From an uncultured Lachnospiraceae bacterium (GTDB taxonomy: Bacteria > Bacillota > Clostridia > Lachnospirales > Lachnospiraceae), in the NCBI GenBank assembly GCA_937885345.1, contig CAKZZH010000132.1, forward strand, positions 11,324 to 75,323: a stretch of 64,000 nucleotides of DNA, written 5' to 3'. The first letter of the stretch is position 1. Every line of letters starts with the position of its first letter. The notes under the pieces are model-generated. The model was not told where the DNA came from. It did no database searches and saw only the letters and a list, made by a program, of their open reading frames with translations. Below, piece by piece: positions 59,991 through 64,000 of this stretch. Both the position numbers and the translations under genes were made by a program.

Positions 59991-61112
59991 ATGAACAAGA
60001 AAGAAATCTCAGAGATCAAGAAGCTTTTTTCACTCAACAAATGCTGTCTTTCGTCAATCTGCGGATGTTATGTGGACGGCAATAAGGATAAAGTAACAAC
60101 CTTCAGGAACGCATTTATGTCTCTTCCCGATGAAGAGGCTCACAAATATTTTAAAATATTCAAGAACGCTCTGTCGGGCACAGTCGGCAAGAACACCCTT
60201 AATATGGAATTTCCGCTCGATGCGGAGGGTGAGGGCACCACTCACGAGATGCTTTTGCAGCTTCGTGACTCCGCCCTTAAGGACGACGATCTCCTTGATC
60301 TTTTCTACAACAAGATCATCGATAATTACCTTTGCGCAGGCAACTATCTCATCCTGCTTGCAAACGGTACATATGACATACCCGGCAAGGGCTCGGACAA
60401 TCTCACAATGGACGATGCTTCCGAATATGTTTATGAGCATATCATCTGCACGATATGCCCCGTAAACCTCGACAAAGAAGGCCTTTGCTACAATGCAGAG
60501 AGCAATACCATCGAGAATAAGATCCGTGACTGGATGGTCGAGCGTCCCGATCACGCATTTCTCTTCCCCGCCTTTAACGAGCGCAATAGCGACATCCACA
60601 GCCTTCTCTATTACACGCGTAATCCGGAAAGCATGCAGTCGGATTTTATCGGAGGGATGCTCGGATGCAATGCACCGATGAGTGCGAAGACGCAGAAGCA
60701 TGTATTTGAAGAGATAATCGAAGAGACGCTCGCAGAAGACCTCAGCTTTGAGATGGCCAAGACGGTTCACGAGAATCTCACGCAGTATATCGAGGAGCGC
60801 AAGGAGCTTCCCGATACGGTAACGATAGATAAATCGGATTTTAAGAAGATACTGGAAGAATCAGGTGCCGGCACCGATAAAATGTCCTCCTTCGAGGGTA
60901 ACTTTAATGATGCCGCCGGAAGCCGTACACAGCTTGTTGCGGGCAATGTGGCACCGGGCAAGACCTTTGATGTCAAGATGCCGCAGGTAACGGTCAAAGT
61001 CGCTTCCGACAGGACGGACCTGATCGAGACAAGGGTAATTGACGGCAAGAAATATCTTCTTATTGAGATCACCGATGAAGTGGAAGTAAACGGCATGCCC
61101 GTTAAGCCATAA
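59991..61112 (+). CDS. DUF4317 family protein
   Basis: 373 residues from the ATG at 59991 (GGAG six bases upstream). MNKKEISEIKKLFSLNKCCLSSICGCYVDGNKDKV is the typical start of this Clostridia-specific family. It is soluble, without known catalytic motifs, and its C-terminal third has the low-complexity stretch GAGTDKMSSFEGNFNDAAGSRTQL followed by beta strands. The gene is 11 bases before an EAL-domain gene, so the two are co-transcribed; no function is known. Confidence 0.88.
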   Translation: MNKKEISEIKKLFSLNKCCLSSICGCYVDGNKDKVTTFRNAFMSLPDEEAHKYFKIFKNALSGTVGKNTLNMEFPLDAEGEGTTHEMLLQLRDSALKDDDLLDLFYNKIIDNYLCAGNYLILLANGTYDIPGKGSDNLTMDDASEYVYEHIICTICPVNLDKEGLCYNAESNTIENKIRDWMVERPDHAFLFPAFNERNSDIHSLLYYTRNPESMQSDFIGGMLGCNAPMSAKTQKHVFEEIIEETLAEDLSFEMAKTVHENLTQYIEERKELPDTVTIDKSDFKKILEESGAGTDKMSSFEGNFNDAAGSRTQLVAGNVAPGKTFDVKMPQVTVKVASDRTDLIETRVIDGKKYLLIEITDEVEVNGMPVKP

Positions 61113-61123
61113 GGAGGATGGAT

Positions 61124-62815
61124 ATGAGTTTAAATGAGTTTTACAAGGAGTATGCAGACCTTGTATCTGAGATTCATAATGCATATGGGGATGAGGATGG
61201 AATTGAGCACCGTTTCGATCCCCTTTTCAAAAAAGCCGGAATAATCAAAGTGATAATAACTTCAAATGCTTTACCGAATCCTATCTTTTCTGCCGGCAGA
61301 ACGATAAATCAGGTTATCTATGATTCGGGCGAAGAGACCAACGAGGAATTCAGCGAGACTAAGGAAAGCGATACGATTTCAGGCGGCAAAGCATTCGAAC
61401 AGATCTTTTGGAGTGCCGAGGCTGATTCAAATCCGGATTTTACCGTTATGAAAGACCGTCTCTCAGACCTCGTTTTCCTGTTTTATTCAAGACGAAATAT
61501 GAGCGAGGATCTTAATCATGTAATCTCCAAGGATCTGCTCACAGGTACATACAGAATGGATACCATCGCAAGATTATATGGTATGAACATCCAGGCCAAA
61601 GGCCTTGCGGATGAATATGCCATTATCTTTACGAATATTCAGAATATGAAATATTATAACAATCGTTTCGGTAAGGATACGGGCGACAGGATCATTGCAC
61701 TTTACGGCGGGCTTCTCAAGAGTATGTGCCACGATGATGAATATCTTGCAAGACCGGGCGGAGACAATTTCGTTTTTGCAGTTCGCACAGAGAATGTTCA
61801 GAGAATAACAGAGGCACTTCAGAACGTAACTATTATGGGTCTTCCGGGAATGGACGACAAGCCCATACATCTCAGTGCCTGGTGCGGCGTTGCCGACTCC
61901 AGTGATCCCGACAAATCCTTCGACAGGAAAGCCTATCAGGCATCGGTCGCTATGCAGATCGCCAAGAGCCAGATGCACCAGAGGGTTATGTATTTTAGTA
62001 AAGAGATCGACACCAGGCTCACCTGGGGCAATCACATAACCAATAATTTTGACAGCAATCTCAAAAAAGGCTGTTTCATCCCCTTCTACCAGCCCAAGGT
62101 ATTCGCTCCAACCGGACAGATCATCGGTCTGGAAGCGCTTGTAAGACTCAATGAAGGCAACGGTCTTATATCACCGGCGAGATTTATTCCCATTCTCGAG
62201 GATCATGATATGATCACCTCTCTCGATCTGTACATGCTCCGTAAAGTATGTGATGACATTAACACCTGGATCGACAGTGGGATACATGCTCCCATCGTAT
62301 CGATCAACCTGTCAAGGCGTGCACTTTACAGCGACACGATCATAGACGATATCAATAACATAATAACCGAGACGCAGGTTCCCAGACAAAATCTTGAGAT
62401 AGAGATTACAGAAACCACGACTCTCAAAGAAATGAGCAAGCTTGTTCTTCTTACCAAGCAGCTCAAATCAATGGGGCTCCTCGTTTCCATCGACGATTTT
62501 GGAACAGGTTATTCAAGTCTCAGCATGCTGATGCAGGTCAGCGCAGACATCATCAAGATCGACAAGAGCTTTATAGATGCCTGCTTTACGGATAACAAGA
62601 GCGTCGTGCTCATAAAGAACATGATCCATCTTGCAAGCGAACTTGGCTTAAAGACAATTGCCGAAGGCGTTGAGACAAGAGCGCAGGCAGAATTCCTCGC
62701 CAAGATGGGCTGCCTCAACATCCAGGGATACCTCTACTCCAAGCCCGTTCCCTTCGAGTCGGTAAGAGCGATAATTAAATCCGGCAGACTCGAGCCGAAG
62801 GAGAACAATATCTAG
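61124..62815 (+). CDS. Soluble GGDEF-EAL c-di-GMP phosphodiesterase
   Basis: 563 residues; the ATG at 61124 is chosen because the AAGGAGG site touches the earlier ATG at 61118. An N-terminal region of about 130 residues lacks membrane helices. The GGDEF domain is degenerate (RPGGDNF) and probably not a synthase. The EAL domain (about 315-555) has all main motifs: LEALVRL, SINLS, EIEITETT, IDDFGTGYSS, DIIKIDKSF and AEGVET. It should therefore degrade c-di-GMP. It is co-transcribed with DUF4317. Confidence 0.9.
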   Translation: MSLNEFYKEYADLVSEIHNAYGDEDGIEHRFDPLFKKAGIIKVIITSNALPNPIFSAGRTINQVIYDSGEETNEEFSETKESDTISGGKAFEQIFWSAEADSNPDFTVMKDRLSDLVFLFYSRRNMSEDLNHVISKDLLTGTYRMDTIARLYGMNIQAKGLADEYAIIFTNIQNMKYYNNRFGKDTGDRIIALYGGLLKSMCHDDEYLARPGGDNFVFAVRTENVQRITEALQNVTIMGLPGMDDKPIHLSAWCGVADSSDPDKSFDRKAYQASVAMQIAKSQMHQRVMYFSKEIDTRLTWGNHITNNFDSNLKKGCFIPFYQPKVFAPTGQIIGLEALVRLNEGNGLISPARFIPILEDHDMITSLDLYMLRKVCDDINTWIDSGIHAPIVSINLSRRALYSDTIIDDINNIITETQVPRQNLEIEITETTTLKEMSKLVLLTKQLKSMGLLVSIDDFGTGYSSLSMLMQVSADIIKIDKSFIDACFTDNKSVVLIKNMIHLASELGLKTIAEGVETRAQAEFLAKMGCLNIQGYLYSKPVPFESVRAIIKSGRLEPKENNI

Positions 62816-62869
62816 AGTGTTTGTCCAATTTATAGGAATGCAGATTTCTGCCGAATCAACCATTAAGAA

Positions 62870-62898
62870 TTGCATAAAATATATAATTCTGTTATGAT
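62870..62898 (+). promoter_or_regulatory. Promoter of the MazF-like gene
   Basis: TTGCAT (62870-62875), 17-bp spacer, TATGAT (62893-62898), about 37 bases before the start codon. Confidence 0.6.
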
Positions 62899-62935
62899 TA
62901 TCCATATAAATCTATGGAACGAGGTATTGTAATTA

Positions 62936-63727
62936 ATGAGGCGTGTAATCGATAAAGAATCTGTCATTTCTCATAAGAAAAATGCAATTAAGAAACTCAA
63001 CCAAACACTTGAACTTTTCATAAATAGAAATGATGATAGAAGTTTAAAGAAGGCAGATTTAATATCGTATTGGTTGGAAGAATATAGTCATTACCTCGTT
63101 GCAGAAGAGTCTTATAATTATAAACGTGTATTACACTACAAACGTGGTGATGTAGTACAGTTAAATTTTGGATTTAATATTGGAAGTGAGCATGGTGGTT
63201 TACATTATGCCATTGTGCTTGATAATAATAACTTGCAATCTTCTCCCGTGGTTACTGTAATTCCTCTTTCTTCTGGAACAGAAAAAAATACATATAGTCG
63301 TGATGTTTATTTGGGGAATGAACTATATGAAAGACTTAACAGTAAATATAATAAACTTAATGAACAAATTCTTAAAGAATTAGAAGAGAGCAAACAACTT
63401 GATACAATTCTTGAATATGCAAGATTAAATCCAAACGAACAAAATCCTGATGAGATTAGCAAAATATTAAAAAATTTAGCAGAAAGAAAGGCTAAACTTC
63501 AAGATGAATTTGACCGATTAAAAAAGTATAAGAGCGAAGTTGATAAGTTAAAAAGCGGAAGCATTGCCTTAATGGAACAAATTACAACTATAAGTAAGAT
63601 GCGCATTTACAAGCCTCAAAATACGAATGATTTACTTTATGATGTTACGTTTTCAGACGGGGCATTGGATAAGATAACAGCTCGGTTAAAAGAACTTTAC
63701 ATTTTCCCTATTGACAAAAGGGAATGA
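62936..63727 (+). CDS. MazF/PemK-like endoribonuclease fold split by a coiled coil
   Basis: 263 residues. Residues 66-115 match the first half of MazF (YKRGDVVQLNFGFNIGSEHGGLHYAIVLDNNN, VVTVIPLSS) and 209-227 match the second (SIALMEQITTISKMRIYKP, like the family's LLDQIRTVDKxRL). Between them, residues about 128-208 form a Lys/Glu-rich coiled coil, absent from normal MazF (about 110 residues). Residues 1-65 are an added helical part. MazF cleaves mRNA; activity here is unproven. No antitoxin gene lies beside it. The coding region is far more AT-rich than its neighbours, suggesting recent transfer. The ATG follows GAGG. Confidence 0.8.
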   Translation: MRRVIDKESVISHKKNAIKKLNQTLELFINRNDDRSLKKADLISYWLEEYSHYLVAEESYNYKRVLHYKRGDVVQLNFGFNIGSEHGGLHYAIVLDNNNLQSSPVVTVIPLSSGTEKNTYSRDVYLGNELYERLNSKYNKLNEQILKELEESKQLDTILEYARLNPNEQNPDEISKILKNLAERKAKLQDEFDRLKKYKSEVDKLKSGSIALMEQITTISKMRIYKPQNTNDLLYDVTFSDGALDKITARLKELYIFPIDKRE

Positions 63728-63800
63728 GTGTTGATACAATGTGCTTGTAAGTAGTAAACAGCGCCTATAGGGCATTTAAAAAAGACAGTTCTAAATGGGA

Positions 63801-63824
63801 GAACCTCACCTTTGGGTGGGGTTC
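63801..63824 (+). terminator. Terminator after the MazF-like gene
   Basis: A ten-base-pair stem GAACCTCACC/GGTGGGGTTC (one G-T pair) with loop TTTG, then TGTACGTTTT. Confidence 0.7.
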
Positions 63825-64000
63825 TGTACGTTTTGACTGTAAAACTATGCGACATAATAATATTACTTACATTGTTCAAAATAGCATTCCATATATCATT
63901 TGCCAGATGTCAACAATAACATCTTTATTTTCTGTGTCTCCTTTTTGAATATTCTCGTGCGGCGGAGCCGCCTGTCCGGCGTGGCGAGAGCCACATGTCC
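63825..64000. other. Non-coding right end of the window
   Basis: No gene is supported here. The first 130 bases are AT-rich; the last 45 bases switch abruptly to GC-rich sequence with an inverted repeat (GGCGGCTCCGCCGC read on the minus strand), like other GC-rich spacers in this window. Confidence 0.5.

Noticed and set aside
62816..62935. Antitoxin gene before the MazF-like gene
   Set aside because: The 120-base spacer holds a promoter but no open frame with a ribosome site long enough to encode one.
1..64000. CRISPR array, insertion sequence, prophage or integrase
   Set aside because: No regularly spaced repeats, transposase or integrase-like proteins, or phage structural genes were seen on either strand.

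Overview
The window looks like a chromosome segment of a Gram-positive anaerobe of the Clostridia, most likely a Lachnospiraceae member close to Butyrivibrio, Pseudobutyrivibrio or Roseburia. The basis is the gene content: several lipoprotein-dependent carbohydrate ABC uptake systems with LplA/LplB/LplC and MalF/MalG-type parts, an intracellular GH94 cellobiose phosphorylase and GH29 fucosidase, DUF4317 and DUF5711 proteins, FabK, a CBS-domain pyrophosphatase, a CarD regulator, and sigma-A promoters with AGGAGG-type ribosome sites. No phage, insertion sequence, rRNA or CRISPR array was seen. One tRNA (Cys) is present. The assignment to family rests on recognition, not on a database search.

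Layout. 1-3271 (minus): a surface-sugar operon building a CDP-3,6-dideoxyhexose, cut by the left edge. 3272-3754: spacer with two short tandem repeats and tRNA-Cys. 3763-7849 (minus): four-gene envelope operon (coiled-coil membrane protein, MPN-like/LysM membrane protein, DUF5711 beta-propeller-like protein, CvpA). 8033-8299: a small conserved protein. 8354-16895 (minus): purine/nucleoside uptake and salvage (BMP lipoprotein, ATPase, two permeases, xpt), split by two glycosyltransferases and a LicD protein. 16993-20761 (minus): DegV, FabZ, FabK, AI-2E-family membrane protein. 20965-32000: a divergent glycan locus with two related solute-binding proteins, one permease pair, GH29, a YesN-type response regulator, YesL and a small lipoprotein. 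32374-36478: a ferredoxin, then gdpP-rplI-dnaB. 36611-44852: a LacI-controlled cellobiose/cello-oligosaccharide locus with five operator-like sites. 44994-46364: a one-ORF MntP-ZIP metal transporter fusion. 46593-49068: a conserved small protein, CarD and a DRE-TIM aldolase. 49166-53564 and 61124-62815: three cyclic-di-GMP proteins, one with a sugar-binding sensor. 53593-59825: pyrophosphatase, HIT protein, flavodoxin-SCP2 fusion, rhomboid protease, aldose epimerase, and a calcium-loop protein. 59991-61112: DUF4317. 62936-63727: an AT-rich MazF-like gene whose fold is split by a coiled coil.

How it works together. Most of the segment serves capture and intracellular use of plant or mucin glycans: lipoproteins capture oligosaccharides, permeases import them (no dedicated ATPase is encoded, so a shared MsmX-type ATPase is expected), and phosphorylase or fucosidase act in the cytoplasm. 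A LacI repressor links cellobiose import to phosphorolysis. c-di-AMP (GdpP) and c-di-GMP enzymes and surface-sugar genes suggest control of envelope and attachment. The least explained parts are the MPN-like/LysM operon, the MntP-ZIP fusion, the LacI-sensor diguanylate cyclase and the split MazF.
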